Source of the DNA: JAHEYG01 sp040403535
GTDB taxonomy: Bacteria; Bacteroidota; Bacteroidia; B-17B0; Aurantibacillaceae
DNA: 64,000 nt
Assembly (NCBI GenBank): GCA_040403535.1
Contig: JBBAKL010000002.1
Coordinates: forward strand, 57,552-121,551
Direction of reading: 5' to 3'
Positions 8,372-15,660 of this stretch are shown in pieces. The first letter of the stretch is position 1. Every line of letters begins with the position of its first letter. The notes under the pieces were generated by a model, which worked only from the letters and a program-made list of their open reading frames with translations, searched no databases and was not told the DNA's origin. A program made the translations under genes and the position numbers.

Positions 8372-8959
8372 ATGTCCGATTCAGAATTAATATCGGCACT
8401 ACTTAAAAACGACAGAGCTGTACAAAAAGAGTTCTACGAAGAGTATTATCCGGTATTTTGGGGTATTGCCATTCGTTATGCAAAAAATAACGCGCAGGCA
8501 AAAGAAATGTTACAATGCGGTTTTGTAAATGTTATGACAAAAATTAACGCATTTAAACAAAATACCAGTTTAATTTTTAGTGAATGGATTAAACACGAGT
8601 TTGTAAAGTTTTGTGTGGAATTTATTCGAAACATTAGAAGCGAATATTATGTTGCAAGTACGGTACGGGTAACAGATTCTGCCTCTGTAAAAAACTACGA
8701 TTTGTTTGCGGATAATGTACTAACCGATTTTAAAAATGTGGATTACGAAGTCTTAATAAAATCGTTACAACAATTGGTTCCTTCACAGCGCTTGATATTT
8801 AATTTAAATGTTGTAGAGGAATATGATTTAAGAAAAGCAGCTGATTTACTTGAAGCCAGTGAGCAAACCGCGAAATCCAATCTTGAAAAAGCCAGATACA
8901 ATCTTCAAAAGAATATTGATAAAAACAATAAATCGTTAAAAGATGAGCAGTTTGTTTAA
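8372..8959 (+). CDS. ECF-type RNA polymerase sigma factor (sigma-70 family)
   Basis: A 195-residue protein with a sigma region 2-like N-terminal half ('FYEEYYPVFWGIAIRYAKN' then 'AKEMLQCGFVNVM'). The C-terminal region 4 helix-turn-helix reads 'SQRLIFNLNVVEEYDLRKAA' then 'LLEASEQTAKSNLEKARYNL'. Region 2 is divergent from housekeeping and SusD-linked ECF factors, so the subgroup is uncertain. I use the ATG at 8372; a TTG at 8336 would add 12 residues but lies inside the candidate promoter. The end overlaps the next gene by 17 bp, the usual arrangement of sigma and anti-sigma genes. It probably redirects transcription in response to an envelope signal. Confidence 0.82.
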   Translation: MSDSELISALLKNDRAVQKEFYEEYYPVFWGIAIRYAKNNAQAKEMLQCGFVNVMTKINAFKQNTSLIFSEWIKHEFVKFCVEFIRNIRSEYYVASTVRVTDSASVKNYDLFADNVLTDFKNVDYEVLIKSLQQLVPSQRLIFNLNVVEEYDLRKAADLLEASEQTAKSNLEKARYNLQKNIDKNNKSLKDEQFV

Positions 8960-9632
8960 TTACGAATTAGACGAAAATAAAATTCGTTTAACCTTGCAGC
9001 ATGCAAGGCCATCTTCATTTAACGAAAATGATTGGAAAGAATTTGAATTGGTTTATTTAGATTCAAATTGTAATTCAAATAAAGTATCTGCTTTTAAGCT
9101 ACCTGAATTTAATTTAAACATCAATCGTAACGTTATTCTTCCTGCACTTTTTATTTTAGCACTTATTGGAATTTCAGCTGTTCTCATCAGTTTTATCGAT
9201 TTTAAAACAGAGGAAAAAAACGTAGAACATAAACTTGAGCCTAATCCTAATAATTACAAGCCGGTAACGCCTTCTAAAGTAAAACCGGAAATTGTCCCTG
9301 CTAAAAAAATGGTTGCCCAAACACTGGAAACTGTAAAAAAGGACACAGCGCAAAAAATAAGTATATCTAATCCCCAAGTTGTAAATACAAACACCATTAG
9401 TTCTTCTAACGCTGTTCAAACATTAAAAGCCAGTCAGGCGCTACCTTCAGCTGTTGCTTCTCAATCAGTAGTTCCAGTAACCATCACTGCCCAAACTTCA
9501 CACCGAACGCGAAGAAAAAAGACAGAAAAGATTGAAACAGAGCAAATCGAAACTATTAAAGCCCCCGCTTTAATTAAAACCGAGCCGGAAACTTCAGAAC
9601 AAGAGCCCGATTTGGAAATAAAAATGGACTAA
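8943..9632 (+). CDS. Single-pass membrane protein, candidate anti-sigma factor
   Basis: A 229-residue protein of no recognised family. Residues 1-60 are hydrophilic and would face the cytoplasm. A single transmembrane segment lies at about 64-86. The remaining 140 residues are low-complexity, rich in Pro, Ser, Thr, Lys and Glu, and predicted extracytoplasmic and disordered. No HxxxCxxC zinc anti-sigma motif is present. The topology and the 17-bp overlap with the sigma gene suggest a membrane anti-sigma or signalling partner; this is inference from gene order. The acidic and lysine-rich tail could also be a tether or peptidoglycan-spanning stalk. Confidence 0.6.
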   Translation: MSSLFNYELDENKIRLTLQHARPSSFNENDWKEFELVYLDSNCNSNKVSAFKLPEFNLNINRNVILPALFILALIGISAVLISFIDFKTEEKNVEHKLEPNPNNYKPVTPSKVKPEIVPAKKMVAQTLETVKKDTAQKISISNPQVVNTNTISSSNAVQTLKASQALPSAVASQSVVPVTITAQTSHRTRRKKTEKIETEQIETIKAPALIKTEPETSEQEPDLEIKMD

Positions 9633-9683
9633 AATTCCTGATTATTTAACGTTAAGTGAATGAGGTAGTATTTAAAATATTAC

Positions 9684-9691
9684 TATATTTG
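9684..9691 (+). promoter_or_regulatory. Bacteroidota -7 element upstream of the first tandem T9SS gene
   Basis: TATATTTG matches the Bacteroidota TAnnTTTG -7 box and lies 26 bp before the ATG at 9718. I find no clear TTG -33 element at the expected distance, so support is moderate. Confidence 0.45.
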
Positions 9692-9717
9692 GTATTCAAT
9701 CACTTAAATAAAATCAA

Positions 9718-10755
9718 ATGAAAAAACTTTACTTTTCGTTATTTACTTTATTATCGGGATTAACAGCAGTGAATGCACAAACTATAACTGCAACTAGTCA
9801 CGCACCCGTTGTTGGAGATTCATATTCAAGAATTCAGGTAGATTCAACCGGAGCAAATGCTTTAAATTCAATTACAGGCGCTTCTGCGGTTTGGACCTTT
9901 ACAACTGCAAATACCCGCACACTTTCCGTTGTGAATAGTTATACAACCGGATCATCCGTTTCAACTGGATCAATGTACCCGGCTGGTTCCATCGCCAAAT
10001 TAGGCGGCGCTGAAAAAGCATTTTACAAAACATCATCTACCGACCTTAAATTCTGGGGAGGTAATGTGGTTATTCAGGGTAATACTGCTGATTTCGTTTT
10101 CTCAACCGGTGTTACTCAGGCAACCTATCCAATGTTGTTAAATGATTTTACAAACACAAGCGCCTTTACCGGAACAGTTACGTCATCATTTGGCTCCGGA
10201 ACAATATCAAATGGAACCGCTACCGCAATTTATGATGGTTTGGGAACTTTAAACTTACCGGGCCGTACATTTATTAACGTAGTGCGAATTAAAACACGTA
10301 CTTTTTTCGACTTTAGTTTATTAGTTACAGGTACTGTTACTTTCGAGAACTACGATTATTACGATCTTTCAAAATCTAAGCATCCGTTATTAACAGTGGC
10401 AGCTTCAACCATCACTTCTTCATTCGGACCTCCATCGGCTCAATATTATGCTTATTTGAATAAGGATTATATGATTGTAGGCGTAAACGAATTATCAAAA
10501 GAAGTGACTGATTTAAACATTTTTCCTAATCCGGCTAAATCTAACTTCAATATTCGTTTAACCAATGAAAATGCTGAAAGCGTTTCTTATGAAATGACAA
10601 ATACCTTAGGACAAACCGTTCGCACGGAGAACTTAAACTCAGCTAAAGGTGAATCGCTTTATGCTATTGAAACTTCAAATCTGGAAGCAGGTGTTTATTT
10701 TGTGAAAGTAAAAGTAGGTAACGCGCTTTCTGTTAAAAAAATAACATTGCAATAA
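9718..10755 (+). CDS. T9SS type A sorting domain protein, tandem paralog 1
   Basis: A 345-residue secreted protein with a signal peptide (hydrophobic to about residue 18, cleavage near 'VNAQ'). The Ser/Thr/Gly-rich beta-type body starts 'TSHAPVVGDSYSRIQVDSTG'. The C-terminal T9SS type A domain reads 'LNIFPNPAKSNFNIRL', then 'YEMTNTLGQTVRTENL', 'LEAGVYFVKVKVG' and 'KKITLQ'. The body is not a domain I recognise. It is clearly homologous along its length to the following gene, so the two are a tandem duplication. It has its own promoter-like site and terminator and is the first cargo-type gene downstream of the sigma pair. Confidence 0.82.
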   Translation: MKKLYFSLFTLLSGLTAVNAQTITATSHAPVVGDSYSRIQVDSTGANALNSITGASAVWTFTTANTRTLSVVNSYTTGSSVSTGSMYPAGSIAKLGGAEKAFYKTSSTDLKFWGGNVVIQGNTADFVFSTGVTQATYPMLLNDFTNTSAFTGTVTSSFGSGTISNGTATAIYDGLGTLNLPGRTFINVVRIKTRTFFDFSLLVTGTVTFENYDYYDLSKSKHPLLTVAASTITSSFGPPSAQYYAYLNKDYMIVGVNELSKEVTDLNIFPNPAKSNFNIRLTNENAESVSYEMTNTLGQTVRTENLNSAKGESLYAIETSNLEAGVYFVKVKVGNALSVKKITLQ

Positions 10756-10767
10756 AAATAACCCTGT

Positions 10768-10793
10768 TAAAAGCGGCAGTTATGCCGCTTTTA
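10768..10793 (+). terminator. Intrinsic terminator-like hairpin between the tandem T9SS genes
   Basis: An 11-bp perfect inverted repeat (10768-10778 with 10783-10793, loop GTTA) has a GCGGC core flanked by A and T runs, followed by a T-rich stretch. It starts 13 bp after the stop of paralog 1. Confidence 0.7.
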
Positions 10794-10824
10794 ATTTTAT
10801 TATAAATAAAAAACCAAAACAAAA

Positions 10825-11859
10825 ATGAAAAAAATCTACTTATTAATTTCTGCTGCTTTAATCAGCGCAGGTGCTTACGCACAAACTATCAATCAAACAA
10901 ACAACGCGTTTGTGGTAGGTGACACGTATTCAACCAAACAATGTGATTCAACTGCTATCAACGTTGGTGGTAACGGATCAGGACAAACTTACAATTATTC
11001 AAGTATTGTTATACATAACTCAGTAGTGAAAAACTACACAGCCGTTACAGTTGCTTCAACCGGAAGTACAAGTGCATATCCTTCTGCAAGTCTTTCTTTA
11101 AAGGCGGGCGCAACAGATAATAGTTTCTATTCTTATACGGCTAACGAAGCAAAGTACTGGGGCGGTAACTTAAATGTTGGAGGCATTCAGGCTACCATCG
11201 GATTTTCTAATCCACAGGTAAATATGAAGTATCCGACTACCTTATCAACTTCAACCATTTCTGCTTCTACAACAGGTACATTAGTTGTTTTAGGTAATAA
11301 CGGTACATTCACCGGAAGCGCAACCATTACAGCAACCGGTTCAGGTGTGTTACAATTACCTTCAGGTGTTAATTTCCCTAACGCTTTAAAAGTTGTTTCA
11401 ACCCAAACCATTAGCTTTAGTACAATTGTTACCGGCTCTATCAATGCCATTTATTACGATTATTACTCTCCGGCTAATTCTAAAGCTCCATTGTTTTCTA
11501 TTCAAACTTCTTCAATCAGTTCATTGTTAGGGAACACTACTCAAACTTACGTGACAATTAACTCTAACTATGTTGCGTTAAATGTGAAAGAACAAGAAGA
11601 TGCAGCAGCATTAAGCTTAACTGCATTCCCAAATCCTGCTAACGATAATATTACCATTTCTTATAATAATCCAACTAATGAAGCTGCATCTTATGAAGTC
11701 ATTAGTATGACCGGACAATTAGTTCAGTCTGAAAAATTAAACTCTGTTAGCGGTATTAATAAACAAAATATCACATTGTCTAATTTGGAAAGCGGATTTT
11801 ACTTTGTAGTATTAACTGTTGGAGATAAAACTTCTTATCAAAAAATAACGATCCAATAA
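10825..11859 (+). CDS. T9SS type A sorting domain protein, tandem paralog 2
   Basis: A 344-residue secreted protein paralogous to the preceding gene. The signal peptide ends near 'AYAQ', and the start of the mature part ('NAFVVGDTYSTKQCDSTAIN') parallels the neighbour's. The body contains similar 'YWGGN' and 'YYDYYSPANSKAPL' stretches. The C-terminal sorting domain reads 'LTAFPNPANDNITISY', 'YEVISMTGQLVQSEKL', 'LESGFYFVVLTVGD' and 'KITIQ'. The ligand or function is unknown. It lies 31 bp after a terminator and is followed by a stronger one, so it may be transcribed largely by read-through or from its own weak promoter. Confidence 0.82.
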   Translation: MKKIYLLISAALISAGAYAQTINQTNNAFVVGDTYSTKQCDSTAINVGGNGSGQTYNYSSIVIHNSVVKNYTAVTVASTGSTSAYPSASLSLKAGATDNSFYSYTANEAKYWGGNLNVGGIQATIGFSNPQVNMKYPTTLSTSTISASTTGTLVVLGNNGTFTGSATITATGSGVLQLPSGVNFPNALKVVSTQTISFSTIVTGSINAIYYDYYSPANSKAPLFSIQTSSISSLLGNTTQTYVTINSNYVALNVKEQEDAAALSLTAFPNPANDNITISYNNPTNEAASYEVISMTGQLVQSEKLNSVSGINKQNITLSNLESGFYFVVLTVGDKTSYQKITIQ

Positions 11860-11876
11860 GGATTTACTTAAATTAG

Positions 11877-11907
11877 AAAAAAGGCGGACCTGGTTCCGCC
11901 TTTTTTT
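11877..11907 (+). terminator. Intrinsic terminator after tandem T9SS paralog 2
   Basis: A-rich left arm ending AGGCGGA (11877-11888), loop CCTGGT and right arm TCCGCCT running into seven or more T residues (11895-11907) form a strong GC stem with a T tract, 17 bp past the stop codon. Confidence 0.85.
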
Positions 11908-11958
11908 GCTCATTAACATGGCTATTTCAATAAATAACTGAGCGTTTAGTCTATATTA

Positions 11959-11990
11959 TTGAGAGATAGGTAAAATAAAACGTAAATTTG
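11959..11990 (+). promoter_or_regulatory. Bacteroidota-type promoter for the T9SS type B gene
   Basis: TTG at 11959-11961 and TAAATTTG at 11983-11990 are 21 bp apart, matching the TTG / TAnnTTTG architecture. The -7 box is 27 bp before the TTG start codon at 12018. Confidence 0.55.
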
Positions 11991-12017
11991 TACGTTAAAG
12001 GGATGTAATTCAGTTAA

Positions 12018-14036
12018 TTGAAAACAAAGCTACTTTTCATATTTATTTTCTTCGTGGTGTTTATCAAAGCTCAGGTTGGTCCGCCATCCCTGCGTTGTAT
12101 TTCTTGCAATGCTGCAGGTGATTTAACCCTTACTTGGGTAATTCCTCCTGATCCGGGCGGACAGTTTTTTAGCTATGATATTTACCGTTCGGCCACTTTG
12201 CTGGGACCTTATTCGTCAACTCCAATCGCGTCAGTAAGCAATTACACCATCACCTCTTTTACCGACGTTGGCGCTAACGGAAATTTGCAAAGCAAGTATT
12301 ATTATATCAAAACACGTTATGGCGCTGCAGGCACAAATACTTCGATACCATCTGATACTTTGCGTTCAATTTTTCTAAACTTATCCGATCCAAACGATGG
12401 TACCGCCAGTTTAATTTATAACAACATTCATAATCCGAAATTAAGTACCACTGCGTTAAATTTTAATATTTATCGCGAAAATCCCGGACCGGTTTGGACA
12501 AATATAAAAAACACCGGCGCGTTAAGTTTACGCGATACGATTACATTGTGTAAAGTTTTTTATAGCTATCAGATACAATTAGCGGATGCCAGCGGATGCG
12601 TTTCTTCCTCTAATATAACGGGTTTAAATTTAAAAGATCTAATTCCGCCCCAGGTGCCGTTTTTAGATTCGGTTAGTGTTAATGCTAGCGGACAAACCAA
12701 TCTAGGATGGAATCCATCCTCATCAACAGATTGCATCGGCTATGTGATTTATTATTTTAACGGTGCATCTTGGACAAACATTGATACCGTAAACGGAATT
12801 AACAACACTAGCTATACAAGTACATTAACGGCCACTTCCGGAAGTGTTAAACATTGCATCGCTTCCATTGATAGTTGTGGTAATATTAGTCCTTTAGGAA
12901 CGGATCACTCTTCTATTAATTTACAAACCGTATACAATATGTGCGCGCGTAAAGCGAATTTAAGCTGGAACGCATACGCCAATATGCCTTTGGGTGTGTT
13001 AAAATACAATATGTATTGTTCGGTAAATGGAGGCGCATACACTCTGATTGGAAGTACCGGTAACAACAATTTTGAGCATAGCGGATTAGAACCCGGTAAA
13101 ACCTATTGCTATTTAATACGCGCATTTAATTCGCCGCAAAAAATCAGTTCAACATCCAATCGTTCTTGTTTGGTTGCAACAGCCCCGGCCTCTTCATCTT
13201 TCGTTTATCTTCAATCCGTAAACGTGGATGTTGACCAACTCGTAACAGTTGCTTTGTATTGCGATACTGTTAAGGCCTGCAAAGGATTTGATATCTATAA
13301 ATCGGAAGACGGTTTAAATTATAAGCTGAATGGTTTCGTTCCTTATAACGGAAAAAAATATCTGGAATATAAGGATACAGATGTTGAGACGGCTAAAAAA
13401 AATTATTATTACAAAGCTGTTTTACTAGATAGTTGCGGGAATGCGCGTTACACAAGTAATACAGGGAAAACTATTTTGCTTCTTGTACGTAATGATAAAG
13501 ACAAGTTTTTTAATAATAATCTGAGCTGGGATAATTATTCAAATTGGCCGGGAGGCGTTGCAGGATATAACATTTACCGCGTAATTAATGAAGAAGTTGT
13601 ACCAACTCCTGTTGACTTTATTCCATTCGGAACTAATTCATACGTAGATAATGTGGAAGATATTGTGGCATTAAGCGGTAAAATAGGTTACATTGTTACA
13701 GCTGTAGAAAATTTTGGAAATCCTTACGGGTTAACTGCAACCAGCAGCTCAAATAGAGCAGATGCTTACGTGGAAGGGCAGATATTTGTTCCTAATGCGT
13801 TTGCACCAAAAGGCGAAAACAGAATCTGGAAACCCGTAACTCAGTTTGTAGAAAAAACGGATTATAAGGTAACGGTTTTAAACCGATGGGGAACGGTTGT
13901 ATTTGAAACAACCGATGAGAGTAAAGGTTGGTCGGGCGACGGTTTAGAAGACAATATTTACGTTTATATAATTCAATATAAAAATTCAAGAGGTGAATTT
14001 GTGGAACTGAAAGGAACTATTACCGTTATTCGCTAA
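12018..14036 (+). CDS. Gliding motility-associated C-terminal (T9SS type B) protein with FN3-like repeats
   Basis: A 672-residue secreted protein. A TTG start at 12018 immediately precedes a good signal peptide (cleaved near 'IKAQ'); no ATG fits better. The body contains several fibronectin type III-like beta modules with repeated 'YDIYRS', 'YVIYYF', 'YNMYCSVNGG' and 'YNIYRV' strands and 'SLDSCGN'-like turns. The last 80 residues are the CHU/gliding motility-associated domain: 'FVPNAFAPKGENRIWKP', 'TVLNRWGTVVFETTD', 'GWSGDG', 'YVYIIQYKN'. This acts as a type B sorting signal for T9SS. It is probably a surface or extracellular adhesin-like protein; the ligand is unknown. The preceding terminator and promoter mark it as a separate unit. 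Confidence 0.8.
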   Translation: MKTKLLFIFIFFVVFIKAQVGPPSLRCISCNAAGDLTLTWVIPPDPGGQFFSYDIYRSATLLGPYSSTPIASVSNYTITSFTDVGANGNLQSKYYYIKTRYGAAGTNTSIPSDTLRSIFLNLSDPNDGTASLIYNNIHNPKLSTTALNFNIYRENPGPVWTNIKNTGALSLRDTITLCKVFYSYQIQLADASGCVSSSNITGLNLKDLIPPQVPFLDSVSVNASGQTNLGWNPSSSTDCIGYVIYYFNGASWTNIDTVNGINNTSYTSTLTATSGSVKHCIASIDSCGNISPLGTDHSSINLQTVYNMCARKANLSWNAYANMPLGVLKYNMYCSVNGGAYTLIGSTGNNNFEHSGLEPGKTYCYLIRAFNSPQKISSTSNRSCLVATAPASSSFVYLQSVNVDVDQLVTVALYCDTVKACKGFDIYKSEDGLNYKLNGFVPYNGKKYLEYKDTDVETAKKNYYYKAVLLDSCGNARYTSNTGKTILLLVRNDKDKFFNNNLSWDNYSNWPGGVAGYNIYRVINEEVVPTPVDFIPFGTNSYVDNVEDIVALSGKIGYIVTAVENFGNPYGLTATSSSNRADAYVEGQIFVPNAFAPKGENRIWKPVTQFVEKTDYKVTVLNRWGTVVFETTDESKGWSGDGLEDNIYVYIIQYKNSRGEFVELKGTITVIR

Positions 14037-14037
14037 T

Positions 14038-14064
14038 CTTTTAAACATTGCTTTGGTTTAAAAG
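14038..14064 (+). terminator. AU-rich 9-bp hairpin after the T9SS type B gene
   Basis: CTTTTAAAC (14038-14046) and GTTTAAAAG (14056-14064) are a perfect inverted repeat with a 9-nt loop, starting just after the stop codon. GC content is low and there is no long T tract, so it may be a weak terminator or a 3' stabiliser. Confidence 0.35.
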
Positions 14065-14113
14065 TATCTTTTCTGATTTATTTTCATTTATACTGTAAAG
14101 CTATTTTTGTTCA

Positions 14114-15484
14114 ATGCGCTTTTTACAAGTCATACTTTTGATTTCTGTTTTCTGTTCAGGATTATTTGCCCAGGTTAAAAAACAAGAGCAATTAACAAGG
14201 GTTTTATTTGTGTTTGATGCCAGCAGAAGTATGGTTAATACGCATGGTCCGTTAACAAGGATGGAAGGCGCTAAAAAGCTTTTCTATAAGTTTGTCGACA
14301 GCCTTTCTAAACATAAGAACATGCAATTTGCCTTGCGCATGTACGGTCATACCGTAAAATATCCTCCCGGTAATTGCAACGATACAAAGTTGATTGTCCC
14401 GTTTGCAAAAAATAATCTGGCGCAAATAAAACAAAAAGTGGCCGAGGCAAAACCAACCGGTATAACACCCATCGAGCATTCGTTAATTCAGGCTGCAAAC
14501 GATTTTCCGGATAACAAAGCAGTAAACATGATAATAATAATTACGGATGGAATTGAAGAATGCGGTGGGGATCCGTGCAAGGCACGACAAAAGTTAATGG
14601 AAAAGGGTATTGTGTTTAAACCTTTTATTATTGGCATTGGTTTAACACCTGAACAAATAAAAACATTTGAATGTGTTGGTAACTATTATGATTATGATAA
14701 TGTAAATACTTTTAATTCAATTACCGACATAGTCATAAAACAAAAGCTGAATAAAACCAGCGCGCAGGTAAACCTGCTGGATATAAATTCCAAGCCAACC
14801 GAAACAAATGTAAACATGACCTTTTACGACGTAAAAAAGAATCAGTACGTTTATAATTACATTCATACATTAAACTATTCGGGAAATCCTGATACTTTAT
14901 ACATTGACGATTACCCTACCTACAAGGTGGTTGTGCATACGATACCGCCGGTTGAGAGTAAGGAAGTTAAACTAACGGTTGGCAAACATACCTTTATTCC
15001 GATTGACGCGGCTCAGGGATTTATACAATTAAGCAGAAATGTTGGGGTTTATAATTATAATGAAAAAGTAAAAACCGTTGTAAGAAAAAGTGGCGATATG
15101 CAAACGTTAAATGTTCAGCAGATGAACACCACCGAAAAATATCTGGTAGGAAAGTATGATTTGGAGATTTTAACTTTACCCCGTACGTATATCTATGGCG
15201 TTTCTGTAGAACAGTCAAAAACCAAATTACTTGATATTGCAAGTGCGGGTGTGCTTAATTTAAAAAGTCTAGAAAGTGGAGACGGATGCATTATGCAGGA
15301 AAAAAACGGAAAAGTAGAATGGGTTTGTAATCTGTTTGCCTCCACACAACAAACCTTTTATTTGCAGCCAGGCAATTACCGACTCGAATGGCGATCAAAA
15401 AGTCTGAAAGGAAGCATTTATACGATTGAAAAAAAATTCACCATCCGCTCGGATTCCGAAACCAATATCGAGTTATATAAATAG
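14114..15484 (+). CDS. Secreted vWA domain protein, paralog A
   Basis: A 456-residue exported protein with a signal peptide ending near 'LFAQ' (residue 20). The von Willebrand A domain follows: 'RVLFVFDASRSM' places the MIDAS DxSxS at residues 35-39, then 'PTGITPIEHSL' supplies the MIDAS Thr and 'IIIITDGIEECGGDPC' the Asp. The C-terminal 240 residues form beta-rich modules ('TPPVESKEV'-like strands, 'YLQPGNYRLEWRS') that I cannot name. The whole architecture recurs in the minus-strand gene at 42.1-43.4 kb, so the two are paralogs. It is likely periplasmic or surface-exposed, possibly binding a protein partner through the metal site; no function is known to me. Confidence 0.82.
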   Translation: MRFLQVILLISVFCSGLFAQVKKQEQLTRVLFVFDASRSMVNTHGPLTRMEGAKKLFYKFVDSLSKHKNMQFALRMYGHTVKYPPGNCNDTKLIVPFAKNNLAQIKQKVAEAKPTGITPIEHSLIQAANDFPDNKAVNMIIIITDGIEECGGDPCKARQKLMEKGIVFKPFIIGIGLTPEQIKTFECVGNYYDYDNVNTFNSITDIVIKQKLNKTSAQVNLLDINSKPTETNVNMTFYDVKKNQYVYNYIHTLNYSGNPDTLYIDDYPTYKVVVHTIPPVESKEVKLTVGKHTFIPIDAAQGFIQLSRNVGVYNYNEKVKTVVRKSGDMQTLNVQQMNTTEKYLVGKYDLEILTLPRTYIYGVSVEQSKTKLLDIASAGVLNLKSLESGDGCIMQEKNGKVEWVCNLFASTQQTFYLQPGNYRLEWRSKSLKGSIYTIEKKFTIRSDSETNIELYK

Positions 15485-15591
15485 CCGCAAAACCGGGGTA
15501 AATTTACCAAAGCAGCTCACTCTCAAAATTTTCTGTAAATCGCCATAAAAAACACGTGTAATGTATTGGTATTCAATTTAATAAACTTAAA

Positions 15592-15622
15592 TTGCTAATT
15601 AAACCCATAAATCATATATTTG
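15592..15622 (+). promoter_or_regulatory. Bacteroidota-type promoter for secDF
   Basis: TTG at 15592-15594, a 20-bp spacer and TATATTTG at 15615-15622 match the Bacteroidota TTG / TAnnTTTG consensus, 38 bp before the secDF ATG. The same elements and spacing precede ychF. Confidence 0.7.
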
Positions 15623-15660
15623 CACCCTTATTTTAGGATATTTATAAATTATAAAAAATT

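Noticed and set aside
14102..14109. TATTTTTG before vWA paralog A as a promoter
   Set aside because: It ends only four bases before the ATG and has no -33 TTG; it would require a leaderless transcript.
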